64,000 bases of DNA, taken from assembly GCA_934201845.1 (NCBI GenBank), contig CAKPXA010000001.1, forward strand, positions 1 to 64,000, written 5' to 3'. The DNA is from an uncultured Ligilactobacillus sp. (GTDB lineage: Bacteria; Bacillota; Bacilli; Lactobacillales; Lactobacillaceae). The notes beneath the pieces were generated by a model. It saw only the letters and a program-made list of their open reading frames with translations. It was not told the origin of the DNA and ran no database searches. Below are positions 17,630 through 26,955 of the stretch, piece by piece. The first letter of the stretch is position 1; every line of letters begins with the position of its first letter. The position numbers and the translations under genes are program-made.

Positions 17630-18208
17630 TTGGTGAAATACGTAAATGAGGCGTATGATTTCGTCGGCCACGCCTGGTCCAGGAGCAGGATTCAGAAGCT
17701 GATCGCGCCGCTGGAGAGCCTGGCATACTGTACGACCGTCAAGGGGTTCAGGGAAGTCGGGCGCGGCGTTCAGCCGGAAGACGAAACCTATTTCAATTTC
17801 TTCCAGCCAAGGGGAAGCTTTCATGATTCGCTGTACGGTGATGATTTTCCGGCGGAGGATCTGGTGAACGACTGCATCTGCGAGGCGGTCAAGCAGTACA
17901 TACAGAATGCGGACAGTGACTATGAGGTGCCGTTCGTGCGGATTCTGATCGATCTGATGAGCAATCCGCGCTTTACATATCTTGGCGACGGCCGCAAAGG
18001 GGATGGGAGAAAGTACGTGCATGTCATCCCCGGCAACAGCAGTTCCTATCTCCTGGCCGCAAACGGCGCGGTTCTGGCGGATTTTCACTTCGGCAGCAAG
18101 GATGATGCTGGCAGCGGATGCCGCGCGTCCTTCACGGATGAGGAGATCAGCGAGATGCGCGCAATGGACGGCCTGGCAATTGACTGGACGAAAGTGAACT
18201 ATGAATGA
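17630..18208 (+). CDS. Hypothetical protein, about 192 residues
   Basis: Not recognised. A soluble mixed alpha/beta protein with no signal peptide or membrane segment; a basic stretch (HAWSRSRIQK) lies near the start and an acidic one in the middle. The start is TTG 17630 (or GTG 17633) behind GAGAGGTG; an upstream in-frame ATG at 17573 overlaps a likely promoter and lacks a ribosome site. Its own terminator follows. No partner gene is suggested by context. Confidence 0.75.
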   Translation: MVKYVNEAYDFVGHAWSRSRIQKLIAPLESLAYCTTVKGFREVGRGVQPEDETYFNFFQPRGSFHDSLYGDDFPAEDLVNDCICEAVKQYIQNADSDYEVPFVRILIDLMSNPRFTYLGDGRKGDGRKYVHVIPGNSSSYLLAANGAVLADFHFGSKDDAGSGCRASFTDEEISEMRAMDGLAIDWTKVNYE

Positions 18209-18213
18209 CGGCG

Positions 18214-18236
18214 GGTCGGAGAAATCCGGCCTTTTC
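18214..18236 (+). terminator. Terminator after the 17630-18208 gene
   Basis: Stem GGTCGGA/TCCGGCC with a GAAA loop and four T. Confidence 0.75.
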
Positions 18237-18279
18237 TGTGTTAGAATGAACTTATCAACATTTCAAGGGAGAGAATGCG

Positions 18280-18864
18280 ATGTCATTGTTAACAAACAGG
18301 AAGGTCTGCGTTTTCTGCGGGTCAAATGCAGGGGATGATTCAGCAGTGCGGCAGAAACTGCAGCTTCTGGCGGACTATCTCGTCGCAAATGACGATACCC
18401 TGGTCTATGGCGGCGGCCGTCTCGGACTGATGGGGATGCTCTATCAGGATGTTTCGGACCGCGGCGGCAGCGTAATCGGCATTATTCCGGAAATTCTGCG
18501 CGACCATGCCATCGTTCCGAAGGAGAATACGGAGCTGATTCACGTTGCCGACATGTCGGACAGAAAGAAGATGATGATTGAGATGTCGGACTGCTTCGTT
18601 GTCTTTCCAGGCGGTCTTGGCACCATGGAGGAATTCTTCCAGACGTATTCATGGTTCCAGCTGGGTATCGTCGAAAAGCCGGTCGTCTTGGTGAACATCG
18701 ACGGCTACTACGACTATCTGCTCAGGTTCCTCAGGCATTCTGCCGCCGCCGGCTTCATGCCTGAGGAAAACGTCGATGCGCTGATTGTCGGAGACGACCT
18801 GGCAGAACTGTTCAGCAGGGCCGCCGACTTCAAATACGTGAAGGCGAACAAGTGGAGAAACTAG
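18280..18864 (+). CDS. LOG-family protein (nucleotide phosphoribohydrolase)
   Basis: A 194-residue member of the TIGR00730/LOG family. It has VCVFCGSNAG at the start and PGGLGTMEEFF, the family's signature, in the middle. Plant and some bacterial members release free base from cytokinin riboside 5'-monophosphate; in lactic acid bacteria the role is probably nucleotide 5'-monophosphate cleavage or salvage. Ribosome site AAGGGAGAG; own terminator after the stop. Confidence 0.92.
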   Translation: MSLLTNRKVCVFCGSNAGDDSAVRQKLQLLADYLVANDDTLVYGGGRLGLMGMLYQDVSDRGGSVIGIIPEILRDHAIVPKENTELIHVADMSDRKKMMIEMSDCFVVFPGGLGTMEEFFQTYSWFQLGIVEKPVVLVNIDGYYDYLLRFLRHSAAAGFMPEENVDALIVGDDLAELFSRAADFKYVKANKWRN

Positions 18865-18870
18865 ATGACA

Positions 18871-18893
18871 TGAGGCTTTCGGGCCTCTTTTTC
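18871..18893 (+). terminator. LOG gene terminator
   Basis: Short stem GAGGC/GCCTC with five T. Confidence 0.8.
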
Positions 18894-18969
18894 AGTATGC
18901 GCACAAGTCGGAATCATGGCAAACCCATCCGGATGCCGTCCGCAGCGCACCTGCGGGCAAAAGTGATTG

Positions 18970-18998
18970 TAAGTCGCCGGAATCGGGCGACTTACAGT
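18970..18998 (+). other. Perfect 11-bp hairpin without T-run
   Basis: TGTAAGTCGCC and its exact inverse around a six-base loop, between two terminators in an otherwise empty 170-bp gap. It could be a protein-binding palindrome or a decayed terminator. Confidence 0.5.
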
Positions 18999-19029
18999 TC
19001 ACGGTGTCCGGCACCTTCCATATGTAATG

Positions 19030-19084
19030 AAAAACAGTGAAGATTTCCATTTTCGTCAATGAAAATGGAAATCTTCACTGTTCA
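19030..19084 (-). terminator. Terminator of the nucleotidyltransferase gene (minus strand)
   Basis: A 22-bp perfect stem (AACAGTGAAGATTTCC... and its inverse) with an A-run at its left side, which is a T-run for minus-strand transcripts. Confidence 0.9.
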
Positions 19085-19089
19085 GGTCT

Positions 19090-19632
19090 TCAGCCCAGTT
19101 TCGTCTTTGTGAAGTCGGTAAGCCATTTCTTGCGCTCGACGCGGCGCCTGAAGGCAAGTTCGTCGATGGACCCGGTCGGACTGACGGTCTCGCTGAACAG
19201 GTCTTCAAGACCGTAGGGAGCGATGACGGTGTATTTTCCGGCTGAATCGCGCGTGATGCCGACGGCACTGCATTTTTCGGGGAAGCCGGCGATGACGGCC
19301 TCGATGGTCGAGCCGTCCGGGGACTTGTCCGAGTGGCGCTTCTTCAGGCAGATGTTGCGCAAATCCCACAGGTACTTGGAATGGCGCTGGTTCAGCGTGC
19401 TCTGAACCGTCAGATAGTGTTCGTAGGATTCTCCCGGATCATTGTAGTAGACGTCGAGGTTGTTCCGCATGATGGAAGAGGGACGGCCCTCGATTCTGTT
19501 CCAGACAAGATCGCGCACTGCGCCTGCGCAGAGCGTTGCGTCGGGCAGGTGGTACCTTTCAAGTATGTTGAAGATTTCCGTGAAGCATTCATCCTTGGAA
19601 ATCCATTCGATTAGTTGTTCCTGCTGATCCAT
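19090..19632 (-). CDS. DUF925-type nucleotidyltransferase-like protein
   Basis: A 180-residue protein with CAGAVRDLVWNRIEG near the N-terminus and NNLDVYYND after it, the layout of the DUF925 nucleotidyltransferase family. Usually the second motif reads D.DVVYFD; here the first acidic residue is replaced by Asn-Asn, so catalysis is uncertain. The substrate of the family is unknown. Start ATG 19632 with GGAGGAAT; a longer frame to 19683 lacks a ribosome site. Confidence 0.8.
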   Translation of the reverse strand: MDQQEQLIEWISKDECFTEIFNILERYHLPDATLCAGAVRDLVWNRIEGRPSSIMRNNLDVYYNDPGESYEHYLTVQSTLNQRHSKYLWDLRNICLKKRHSDKSPDGSTIEAVIAGFPEKCSAVGITRDSAGKYTVIAPYGLEDLFSETVSPTGSIDELAFRRRVERKKWLTDFTKTKLG

Positions 19633-19818
19633 TGCTATTCCTCCAATTCTCTCTTCTAACCATTTTAGGAGGTTTTCAGTCAAATGACCAGTGTATTCGA
19701 AAAAGTTTTAGAAAAACGTAAAAGGAAGTGAAATTTTTCACAAATTCATTGTGTCAAACTCCTGGAAATTTGGTATAGTAGAGATAGTGAATTTCTTAAC
19801 AAGAGGGGGACACTCAAT

Positions 19819-21015
19819 ATGGATAAAATCTTGGCAGTCAATTCGGGCAGTTCCAGCCTGAAGTTCAAGCTCTTTGAAATGCCGTCCGAGACGGTGATTG
19901 CATCCGGTCTGATCGAGCGCATTGCAATCCCGGGTTCCGTCACCACTATCAAGTACGGTAACGGCGAAGTCTACAAGCACCAAGGTACCGTCAGGAATCA
20001 CAGCGAGGCGGTCAACAATCTGATGGAGCTTCTGATGAGTCTGGGAATCATCCGCGACTATTCCGAAATCACCGGCGTCGGGCACCGTGTCGTCGCGGGC
20101 GGTGAGTACTTCTCGAAGTCCGTCGTCGTGACGGACGAGGTCATCCGCAAGATCAAGAACATCACGGAGCTTGCGCCGCTGCACAATCCGGCGAATCTGA
20201 TCGGCATCCAGGCGTTCAGGGAGATGCTTCCGCATGCCTGTTCCGTCGTGGTGTTCGACACTGCATTTCACCAGACAATGCCCGAAGAGAACTTTCTGTA
20301 CAGTGTCCCCTATGAATGGTACGAAAAGTTCGGCGTGCGCCGCTACGGCGCTCATGGCACCAGTCACCGCTACGTTGCGGGCGAGGCGGCGAAGCTGATG
20401 GGACGGCCGCTGAAGGACCTGAAGCTCGTGACCTGTCATCTCGGCGCCGGCTCATCGCTTTGCGCAATCAAAAACGGCAAGTCGTTTGACACGTCGATGG
20501 GCTTCACGCCGCTGACAGGCGTGACGATGGCCACGCGTTCCGGTGACGTCGACGTCTCGATGATTGCGTTCGTCATGGACAAGCTTGACATCACCTCAAT
20601 CAGCGAGATGGTCTACACCTTGAACAAGGAGTCCGGTCTTGCCGGCATTTCCGGCGTTTCATCGGACATGCGCGACATTCTCGCCGTTTCCCACGCCAAG
20701 CACCGTGCGCGCCTGGCCATTGAGATCTTCGTCAAGGACATCGTGAAGTACATCGGACAGTACTACTTTGAGATGGGCGGGCTTGACGGCATCGTCTTCA
20801 CGGCCGGCATCGGCGAGAATTCCGCCATCATCCGCGAGATGATCATGGAAAGGCTGGCATTCCTGAACATCACGGTCGACAGGGACAGAAACGAGAACCG
20901 CGACGGCGCAACCGTCATTTCAGGCGAAGGCTCGCCAATCACGGTCATGAAGATTCCGACGAACGAGGAACTCATGATAGCACGTGACGTCATGAAACTG
21001 AAGACAGTAAGATAA
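19819..21015 (+). CDS. ackA: Acetate kinase
   Basis: Converts acetyl phosphate and ADP to acetate and ATP, an energy-yielding end step of fermentation and of the phosphoketolase route. The 398-residue protein has the family start ILAVNSGSSSLKFKLF, the GHRVVAGG segment, GAHGTSHRYV, and TAGIGENSA, all typical. Ribosome site AAGAGGGGG. An extended -10 TGGTATAGT (19771-19779) lies upstream, with a poor -35. It forms its own unit; pta is not in the window. Confidence 0.97.
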   Translation: MDKILAVNSGSSSLKFKLFEMPSETVIASGLIERIAIPGSVTTIKYGNGEVYKHQGTVRNHSEAVNNLMELLMSLGIIRDYSEITGVGHRVVAGGEYFSKSVVVTDEVIRKIKNITELAPLHNPANLIGIQAFREMLPHACSVVVFDTAFHQTMPEENFLYSVPYEWYEKFGVRRYGAHGTSHRYVAGEAAKLMGRPLKDLKLVTCHLGAGSSLCAIKNGKSFDTSMGFTPLTGVTMATRSGDVDVSMIAFVMDKLDITSISEMVYTLNKESGLAGISGVSSDMRDILAVSHAKHRARLAIEIFVKDIVKYIGQYYFEMGGLDGIVFTAGIGENSAIIREMIMERLAFLNITVDRDRNENRDGATVISGEGSPITVMKIPTNEELMIARDVMKLKTVR

Positions 21016-21019
21016 GGCA

Positions 21020-21053
21020 AGACCTCGTTCCTGAGACGGGACGAGGTCTTTTT
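21020..21053 (+). terminator. ackA terminator
   Basis: Stem GACCTCGT/ACGAGGTC with five T. Confidence 0.9.
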
Positions 21054-21104
21054 CCGCTGAAATGCAGTGCCTGAACCCTGGTCAGATGAGTCCCGCAGAC
21101 GAAG

Positions 21105-21128
21105 AAATCCCGCCGGACGGCGGGATTT
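21105..21128 (-). terminator. Hairpin at the end of the GntR gene
   Basis: Stem AAATCCCGCC/GGCGGGATTT overlapping the end of the coding region, followed on the minus strand by a short T-rich stretch. Confidence 0.6.
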
Positions 21129-21845
21129 TCAGTTGTCCAGATAGTTGCTTACATGACTGTAGAATGTCAGGTCCTCCAGGAAGTAGAGTGTCCTGGAGTA
21201 GTTATAGGGCTGCTCGTTTTTCTGACAGTTGACTTCCTCGATCATGAAGGTGGCGGTGCCTGCCGGAACGCCGGTTTCCGCAGCCTCCTCCTCGTTGATG
21301 CGGTAGAGTGACATGTATTCGTCAGCGGTCTTGCTGGTGACCTGGAAGTGCTCCTTGATGAACGAGGAGATGGATTCGTTGCAGATTTCCTCAGTCAGGT
21401 AGGGAACGACGTCCTTTCTGTAGTAGGACTCCTCAAGACTGACTAGCTCGTTTTTGCGTCTTCTGACACGCTTGATGTGGTAGACCGGTGCGTCCGGTGC
21501 CACCTTGAGGTAGCTGCCGATTTCCCCGCCTGCCTCGATGGATTCGAAGACGAGGATGCTGCTGATGATCGTGTCCTGTTTCTCAAGGTCTCGAAGACCG
21601 GTCTTGTTGGCCATGTTGACGATGTTCTTCTGGTTGTGAAGCGGTTTGTTGATGAAGTAGCCGCTGCCCTGGATTCTTCTGAGAAGACCCTGGTTGTAGA
21701 GGACGTTGAGGGCATTGCGGATGGTGTTGCGGCTGACGGAGTATTCCTCCATCAGCTTGCCTTCGCTGGGCAGCTTGACGTCGAATTCGTTGTTCCTGAC
21801 CTTGTCAGCCAGTGTCTGCGCTACTTCCTGATATTTGAGAACCAA
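21129..21845 (-). CDS. GntR/HutC-family transcription regulator
   Basis: A 238-residue repressor: N-terminal winged helix (LPSEGKLMEEYSVSRNTIRNALNVLYNQGLL, residues about 25-55), then a UTRA effector-binding domain to the end, with VYHIKRVRRR at its start. Such proteins sense small sugars or sugar phosphates. Start is TTG 21845 eight bases after AGGAGG. A palindrome in front of the gene (21868-21890) is probably its own operator. It faces ackA, but nothing shows that ackA is its target. Confidence 0.9.
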   Translation of the reverse strand: MVLKYQEVAQTLADKVRNNEFDVKLPSEGKLMEEYSVSRNTIRNALNVLYNQGLLRRIQGSGYFINKPLHNQKNIVNMANKTGLRDLEKQDTIISSILVFESIEAGGEIGSYLKVAPDAPVYHIKRVRRRKNELVSLEESYYRKDVVPYLTEEICNESISSFIKEHFQVTSKTADEYMSLYRINEEEAAETGVPAGTATFMIEEVNCQKNEQPYNYSRTLYFLEDLTFYSHVSNYLDN

Positions 21846-21867
21846 GAAAAGAACCTCCTTTCGAAAA

Positions 21868-21890
21868 TGGTATTAATTAAATTCGTACCA
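21868..21890. promoter_or_regulatory. Likely GntR operator
   Basis: TGGTA and its inverse TACCA separated by 13 bp of AT-rich sequence, just upstream of the gntR ribosome site. Each half resembles the TTGGTA half-sites bound by HutC-type regulators such as NagR. Beyond it, up to 22166, the gap is AT-rich and I see only a weak promoter for the next gene. Confidence 0.6.
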
Positions 21891-22166
21891 ACTAACTCAG
21901 TTCAATTATACATGAAAACGGTTGTATTGGCAAGAAAAGTATTGTCAGCGGAAATGCAGAGTTTTCGATGCTGCTGAAAGTGTATGCATAACTGTAAAGT
22001 TATCGTGAACATTCATTGAACATGACAAACCATGTCACTTTAGCTCTCATTGAAACAAAGTAACGCAATTGTAACGAAAAAGTAACAAGAAGGGGTTCCA
22101 AAACCGGCACAAACGTGTTAAATTAGTCCAGTTGATACTTTCATATGTTTTTAGGAGGCTTTATTG

Positions 22167-22370
22167 ATGGGCAACAAGCTTGATATTTTAAACGATTACC
22201 AAGTTGCGGAAAAGAAAGCTGCCGAGCTCAGTGACGTCTGCGCCAAGCTGCATGACGGCGGACGCACGCAGCATCTGCAATCTGCTTACGATGAGAAGCT
22301 TAGAAGCGTGGAACGTCAGCGTGACAACCTCGGGGTCATTCTTGAGGCAATGGATGCCGCTGAGGACTAA
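22167..22370 (+). CDS. Small hypothetical protein, 67 residues
   Basis: Not recognised. Highly charged and almost wholly helical, with a heptad-like run (VAEKKAAELSDVCAKLHDGG) and a second one from about residue 36, so it may form a helical hairpin or a coiled-coil dimer. AGGAGG lies eight bases upstream of the ATG, and a strong terminator follows, so it is probably an independently expressed, well-translated gene. Confidence 0.75.
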   Translation: MGNKLDILNDYQVAEKKAAELSDVCAKLHDGGRTQHLQSAYDEKLRSVERQRDNLGVILEAMDAAED

Positions 22371-22390
22371 TGAACGGGAAATAATGAGCT

Positions 22391-22426
22391 GGAGTTTCCG
22401 GAATCGTGTCCGGAGGCTCCTTTTTT
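22391..22426 (+). terminator. Terminator of the 67-residue protein gene
   Basis: Stem GGAGTTTCCGGA/TCCGGAGGCTCC with six T. Confidence 0.92.
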
Positions 22427-22499
22427 ACATCAATTGCCTTTAATGACGGCATGATTTCTGTTACCATATGAGTAAAGAGATACTTGGAAGGTGCTTAAT

Positions 22500-23297
22500 T
22501 TGGAAATCTCAGAGATTCATGGAGTGGAACTGGAGCTTTTAGGGGAATTCAAGCGGATCTGCGAAGAGTACGGGATACCGTACTTTCTGACGAAGGGTTC
22601 GCTTCTGGGGGCGGCAAGGCATCACGGCTTCATTCCGTGGAACGACGACGTCGACATCGGCATGCTCAGGAAGAACTACGACAGATTCCTTGAAGTCTGC
22701 CCGGCTGCCCTTTCCGGCAGGGACTACTTCCTGCAGACACCTTTCAGTGACAGGTATTACGGCCTGGCCTACTCCAGGCTGGTGGACCGCAGATACAATG
22801 TTCAGGAGCTGTACAACTACTGCAGCGCGACCCGCGGAATCTACATCAACGTCATTCCGCTCGATGCGGTATCGGACGCTGCATTTGAAAGAAACAGGCA
22901 GATTACGGAATACCGCACGTTAAACGACAGGATCATGGTGGCGCTTGACTACCGCCCGTTCCAGAGCAGGCTCACGGAAGAGCAGCAGGCAGAACTCGAC
23001 GGCAGGCTTCCGGAAGTCGATGAGAGGAAGAACGAGCGTGACGCCGTAATGCGCTCGTTCAACGGCAGCGGCTGCGAGTATGTCAAGAACCTTGCCTCGC
23101 AGTATCCGTATGACCGCGAACTGATTGAAGGAAGGCTCCTCGAGGACCTGACCACAGTCAGGTTCGAGAACCTCGAGCTTCCCGTCCCGCGCGAGTACGA
23201 TGCAATTCTCGGAAAAATGTACGGTGACTACATGAAGCTTCCGCCGGAAAACAGGCGGAGCGGCAGACACGTCTCGGTCAGTGACGACGGGATGTGA
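22500..23297 (+). CDS. LicD-family phosphotransferase
   Basis: Predicted to transfer a phosphodiester-linked group (phosphocholine in the type member) to a cell-surface glycan. The 265-residue protein has the family core GSLLGAARHHGFIPWNDDVDIGM near residue 35-57, whose Asp pair binds metal. Start TTG 22500 with GGAAGGTG seven bases upstream; the GTG at 22491 is part of that site. It is alone: no teichoic-acid or polysaccharide genes surround it, so the acceptor is unknown. Confidence 0.9.
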   Translation: MEISEIHGVELELLGEFKRICEEYGIPYFLTKGSLLGAARHHGFIPWNDDVDIGMLRKNYDRFLEVCPAALSGRDYFLQTPFSDRYYGLAYSRLVDRRYNVQELYNYCSATRGIYINVIPLDAVSDAAFERNRQITEYRTLNDRIMVALDYRPFQSRLTEEQQAELDGRLPEVDERKNERDAVMRSFNGSGCEYVKNLASQYPYDRELIEGRLLEDLTTVRFENLELPVPREYDAILGKMYGDYMKLPPENRRSGRHVSVSDDGM

Positions 23298-23305
23298 TGT
23301 TCCGG

Positions 23306-23329
23306 CCAGGCCATGAGCCTGGTTTTTTT
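23306..23329 (+). terminator. licD terminator
   Basis: Stem CCAGGC/GCCTGG with seven T. A second hairpin with GCACG/CGTGC ends and seven T follows at about 23351-23392. Confidence 0.88.
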
Positions 23330-23462
23330 GTCCTTACGCCAGATGCAGTGCACGTGGCTGCGGGGACAAACTTCCGCTCCGTGCTTTTTTTGCCGCGGGA
23401 ATAATGGTAATATTAATGTATCTGTACAGTCGGAAAAGACGTTAGAAGGGAACGTATTTCAG

Positions 23463-24257
23463 ATGCGAATTATTTTTGTCGGTGATGTTGTCGGAACCTC
23501 CGGAACGAGGATGCTTGAGGAGTATCTGCCCCAGCTCAAGCGCAGGTACCGCCCGCAGCTGACCGTCGTTAACGGCGAGAATGCGACACGCGGCCGGGGA
23601 ATCAATGAGGCATACTACAAGCGGATAATGAAGGCCGGAGCGGATGTAATCACGATGGGAAATCACACGTGGGACAATCCGGAAATCCGTGACTTCATTG
23701 AAGACGCCGGAAACCTGGTGCGTCCGCTGAACTTTCCTGACGGCAAGGTGCCGGGGAAGGGCTGGGTGATCCGCCGGGTCAATGACATGAAGGTGGCGGT
23801 CGTGGATGTTCAGGGCCGCGTGTTCATGAACCCGTCGGACGATCCGTTTGCCGTGATGGAGAAGACGCTTGCCGAGATTTCCGCTGACGTCGTCTTCGTT
23901 GACTTTCACGGCGAGACGACAAGCGAGAAGGAGGCCTTTGCCTGGCATTTTGACGGCCGCGTGTCCGCCGTCGTCGGAACGCACACGCATGTCCAGACAA
24001 ACGATGCGAGGGTCCTGCCGAAGGGGACGGCCTATCTGACCGACGTCGGCATGACGGGGCCGTATGACGGCATTCTCGGAATGAAGAGGGAAAGTGTGAT
24101 TGGACGTTTCCTCACGCAGATGCCGGCGCGCTTTGAGGTCGATGAGGACGGCCGGCAGACGCTTGGCGCCTGCGTGATTGACATTGACGACAGGACGGGA
24201 CGGGCGAGGAAGATCGTGCCGGTCCAGATCAACGAGGACCATCCCTTTTTCGACTAG
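23463..24257 (+). CDS. ymdB: YmdB-type metallophosphoesterase
   Basis: A 264-residue TIGR00282 protein. In Bacillus subtilis YmdB is a 2',3'-cyclic nucleotide phosphodiesterase affecting RNA turnover and the motility/biofilm choice. Metal-site motifs are clear: GDVVG, NGENA, GNHTWDN and GTHTHVQTND. ATG 23463 follows AAGGG at a 12-base spacing; the open frame from 23313 runs through the terminator region and is not likely used. 19 bp before mutS, so probably co-transcribed, as in many Lactobacillales. Confidence 0.93.
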   Translation: MRIIFVGDVVGTSGTRMLEEYLPQLKRRYRPQLTVVNGENATRGRGINEAYYKRIMKAGADVITMGNHTWDNPEIRDFIEDAGNLVRPLNFPDGKVPGKGWVIRRVNDMKVAVVDVQGRVFMNPSDDPFAVMEKTLAEISADVVFVDFHGETTSEKEAFAWHFDGRVSAVVGTHTHVQTNDARVLPKGTAYLTDVGMTGPYDGILGMKRESVIGRFLTQMPARFEVDEDGRQTLGACVIDIDDRTGRARKIVPVQINEDHPFFD

Positions 24258-24276
24258 GTAGCATGGAGGATGACTA

Positions 24277-26952
24277 ATGAGCAGGAGACAGAATGAAACG
24301 CCGATGATGAAGCAGTATCAGGACATCAAGAAGCAGTATCCCGATGCCTTTTTGTTCTACCGTCTCGGGGACTTCTACGAGATGTTCGGCGATGATGCGG
24401 TCAGGGGTTCCCAGCTGCTGGAACTTACGCTGACGACGAGAAACAGGAAGTCGAAGAATCCGGTGCCGATGTGCGGCGTGCCGCACCATGCGGTTCAGAA
24501 CTACATTGACATCCTGATTGACAAGGGCTTCAAGGTTGCAATCTGCGAGCAGATGGAGGACCCGAAGCTGGCCAAGGGCATGGTGAAGCGCGAGGTCATT
24601 CAGCTGGTGACGCCCGGGACGAACATTGACATGAGAGCCGGCGAGGCCGGGGACAACAACTACCTGACGGCCGTCCACGAGCAGGACGGAAGGTACGGGT
24701 TCGCCTACGTCGACCTTTCGACGGGCGAGTTGCGCTGTGCCGTGCTGGAGGACGTTGACGGCCTAGTGAATGAGATGACCGGTCTCAGGACCAGGGAAGT
24801 CGTCGTCGACGCAGGCGTGTCGCAGAAGACGCTTGATGCATTCGGCAGGCTGTGCGTGCTCGTGTCGCATCAGGATGACGCGGAGCCGTCGGCGGAACTT
24901 TCCTATGCTTCCCAGGACATTGAATCGGAACTTGAGCAGGAGGTCCTGAATCACCTGCTGACGTATGTCGTGGCAACGCAGAAGAGGACGCTGTCGCATC
25001 TGCAGAAGGCCGTTCACTACGAGCCGGCCTGCTTCCTCAAGCTTGACCATTATGCCAGACGCAATCTCGAGCTGCTGCAGAACGCCCGCACCGGCAAGAA
25101 GGCAGGAACGCTCCTCTGGCTGCTTGACGAGACGAAGACGGCCATGGGAGCCAGGATGCTCAAGCAGTGGATTGCGCGTCCGCTCATCAGGCAGAATCAG
25201 ATCAGGGAACGCGAGAAGATCGTTGCAGATCAGATGAACCATTATTTTGAACGCTCGAGCCTGCAGGACGAACTGAAGCAGGTCTATGACCTGGAGCGCC
25301 TGGCCGGACGGGTGGCCTTCGGGAGCGTCAACGGCCGCGACCTGGTTCAGCTCCGAACGTCCCTGTCGCACATTCCGCAGATCAGGTACGTGCTGGAGGA
25401 GCTGAACGGCGAGGGCATCTACGACGGCATCCTGGAGCGCATGGATCCGGTCCGGGACGTCTTCGAGCTGCTTGACCGGGCCGTTGACGACGACCCGCCG
25501 GTTTCGGTGACGGAAGGCGGCGTGATCAGGGCCGGCTACAACGAGGAGCTGGACCGGTACACGGATGCCATGAGAAACGGCAAGAAGTGGCTGGCGGAAC
25601 TTGAGGCGAGCGAGCGTGAGAAGACGGGCATTCACAATCTGAAAATCGGGTTCAACCGGGTCTTCGGCTACTACATTGAAGTGTCGAAGGCAAACATCGC
25701 CAAACTTCCCGAGGGACGCTACGAGAGAAAGCAGACGCTGGTAAATGCCGAAAGGTTCATCACGCCCGAGCTGAAGGAAAAGGAAGACCTGATTCTCGGT
25801 GCCGAGAGCAAGGCGTTTGACCTGGAATACAGGCTCTTCGTCGAGATCAGGGAGAAGGTCGGCGGACAGATTGCCAGGCTGCAGAAGCTGGCCTCCGCCG
25901 TGGCCGAGCTGGACTGTCTGCAGAGCTTTGCCGACGTCAGCGAGGACAATCACTTCGTCTGTCCGGAACTTTCCGACGGCGGACATGACATTGAGATCAG
26001 GGACGGCTGGCATCCCGTGGTCGAGCGTGTCCTCGGCAGGCAGAGCTATGTGCCAAACGACGTCCTCATGCCCGAGGGGAGAGACATTCTGCTCATCACA
26101 GGACCGAACATGTCCGGCAAGAGCACGTACATGAGACAGCTGGCCCTGACCGTGATCATGGCGCAGATCGGCTGCTTCGTTCCCGCCAAGTCGGCAAGGC
26201 TTCCCGTCTTCGACCAGATATTCACGCGCATAGGCGCAGCCGACGACCTCATCTCCGGGGAATCGACGTTCATGGTCGAAATGAAGGAGACGAACGAGGC
26301 GCTGAAGAATGCGACGGAAAACAGCCTGCTGCTGTTCGATGAAATCGGCCGCGGAACTGCGACCTACGACGGCATGGCCCTGGCCCAGGCAATCATTGAA
26401 TACGTGCATGACAGGGTCGGGGCAAAGACTCTGTTCTCAACGCACTATCATGAACTGACGGCGCTTGACGGCGAACTCGGGCATCTGGAGAACATCCATG
26501 TCGGTGCCGTCGAAAGAAACGGAGAGCTGGTCTTTCTGCACAAGATGCAGGAGGGTCCGGCCGACAAGTCCTACGGCATCCATGTGGCAAGGCTTGCGGG
26601 GATGCCGGAGTCACTGCTTGAAAGGGCGGACGTGATTCTGAAGCGGCTTGAAGGCGGGCCGGGACCGCAGCCGGTCTGCGCCGGAAGGCCGGAGAAGGCA
26701 GAGAAGAGAGAACAGGAGAAACAGCAGAACGAAACAAGGCAGACGGAAGCTTCCGCCGTTTCCGAGGAGGACGTTCAGCTGTCGCTTTTTGCGGAACCGG
26801 AAGAGGAGAAGAAGCCGAAGAAGAAGGAGAAAGCGTCCGGCAGGGCGGAGGAGATTGCCGCAGAACTGGAGGAGGCAGACCTGATGTCGATGACGCCGAT
26901 GGATGTGATGCTGATGGTTTACAAGTGGCAGCAGAAGATGAAGAAGGGATGA
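24277..26952 (+). CDS. mutS: DNA mismatch repair protein MutS
   Basis: Recognises mismatches and short loops. The 891-residue protein has the N-terminal mismatch-binding motif [15 protein letters not shown], in which the Phe-x-Glu inserts at the mismatch, the Walker A loop GPNMSGKST near residue 609, and STFMVEM and DEIGRGT of the ABC ATPase. A lysine/glutamate-rich linker near 800-860 leads to the C-terminal dimer/tetramer helix. Ribosome site GGAGG. Four bases before mutL. Confidence 0.98.
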   Translation: MSRRQNETPMMKQYQDIKKQYPDAFLFYRLGDFYEMFGDDAVRGSQLLELTLTTRNRKSKNPVPMCGVPHHAVQNYIDILIDKGFKVAICEQMEDPKLAKGMVKREVIQLVTPGTNIDMRAGEAGDNNYLTAVHEQDGRYGFAYVDLSTGELRCAVLEDVDGLVNEMTGLRTREVVVDAGVSQKTLDAFGRLCVLVSHQDDAEPSAELSYASQDIESELEQEVLNHLLTYVVATQKRTLSHLQKAVHYEPACFLKLDHYARRNLELLQNARTGKKAGTLLWLLDETKTAMGARMLKQWIARPLIRQNQIREREKIVADQMNHYFERSSLQDELKQVYDLERLAGRVAFGSVNGRDLVQLRTSLSHIPQIRYVLEELNGEGIYDGILERMDPVRDVFELLDRAVDDDPPVSVTEGGVIRAGYNEELDRYTDAMRNGKKWLAELEASEREKTGIHNLKIGFNRVFGYYIEVSKANIAKLPEGRYERKQTLVNAERFITPELKEKEDLILGAESKAFDLEYRLFVEIREKVGGQIARLQKLASAVAELDCLQSFADVSEDNHFVCPELSDGGHDIEIRDGWHPVVERVLGRQSYVPNDVLMPEGRDILLITGPNMSGKSTYMRQLALTVIMAQIGCFVPAKSARLPVFDQIFTRIGAADDLISGESTFMVEMKETNEALKNATENSLLLFDEIGRGTATYDGMALAQAIIEYVHDRVGAKTLFSTHYHELTALDGELGHLENIHVGAVERNGELVFLHKMQEGPADKSYGIHVARLAGMPESLLERADVILKRLEGGPGPQPVCAGRPEKAEKREQEKQQNETRQTEASAVSEEDVQLSLFAEPEEEKKPKKKEKASGRAEEIAAELEEADLMSMTPMDVMLMVYKWQQKMKKG

Positions 26953-26955
26953 CGC

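Noticed and set aside
24763-26409. 548-codon minus-strand open frame inside mutS
   Set aside because: Produced by the GC-rich codon use of mutS; the protein has no recognisable domain and mutS is complete.
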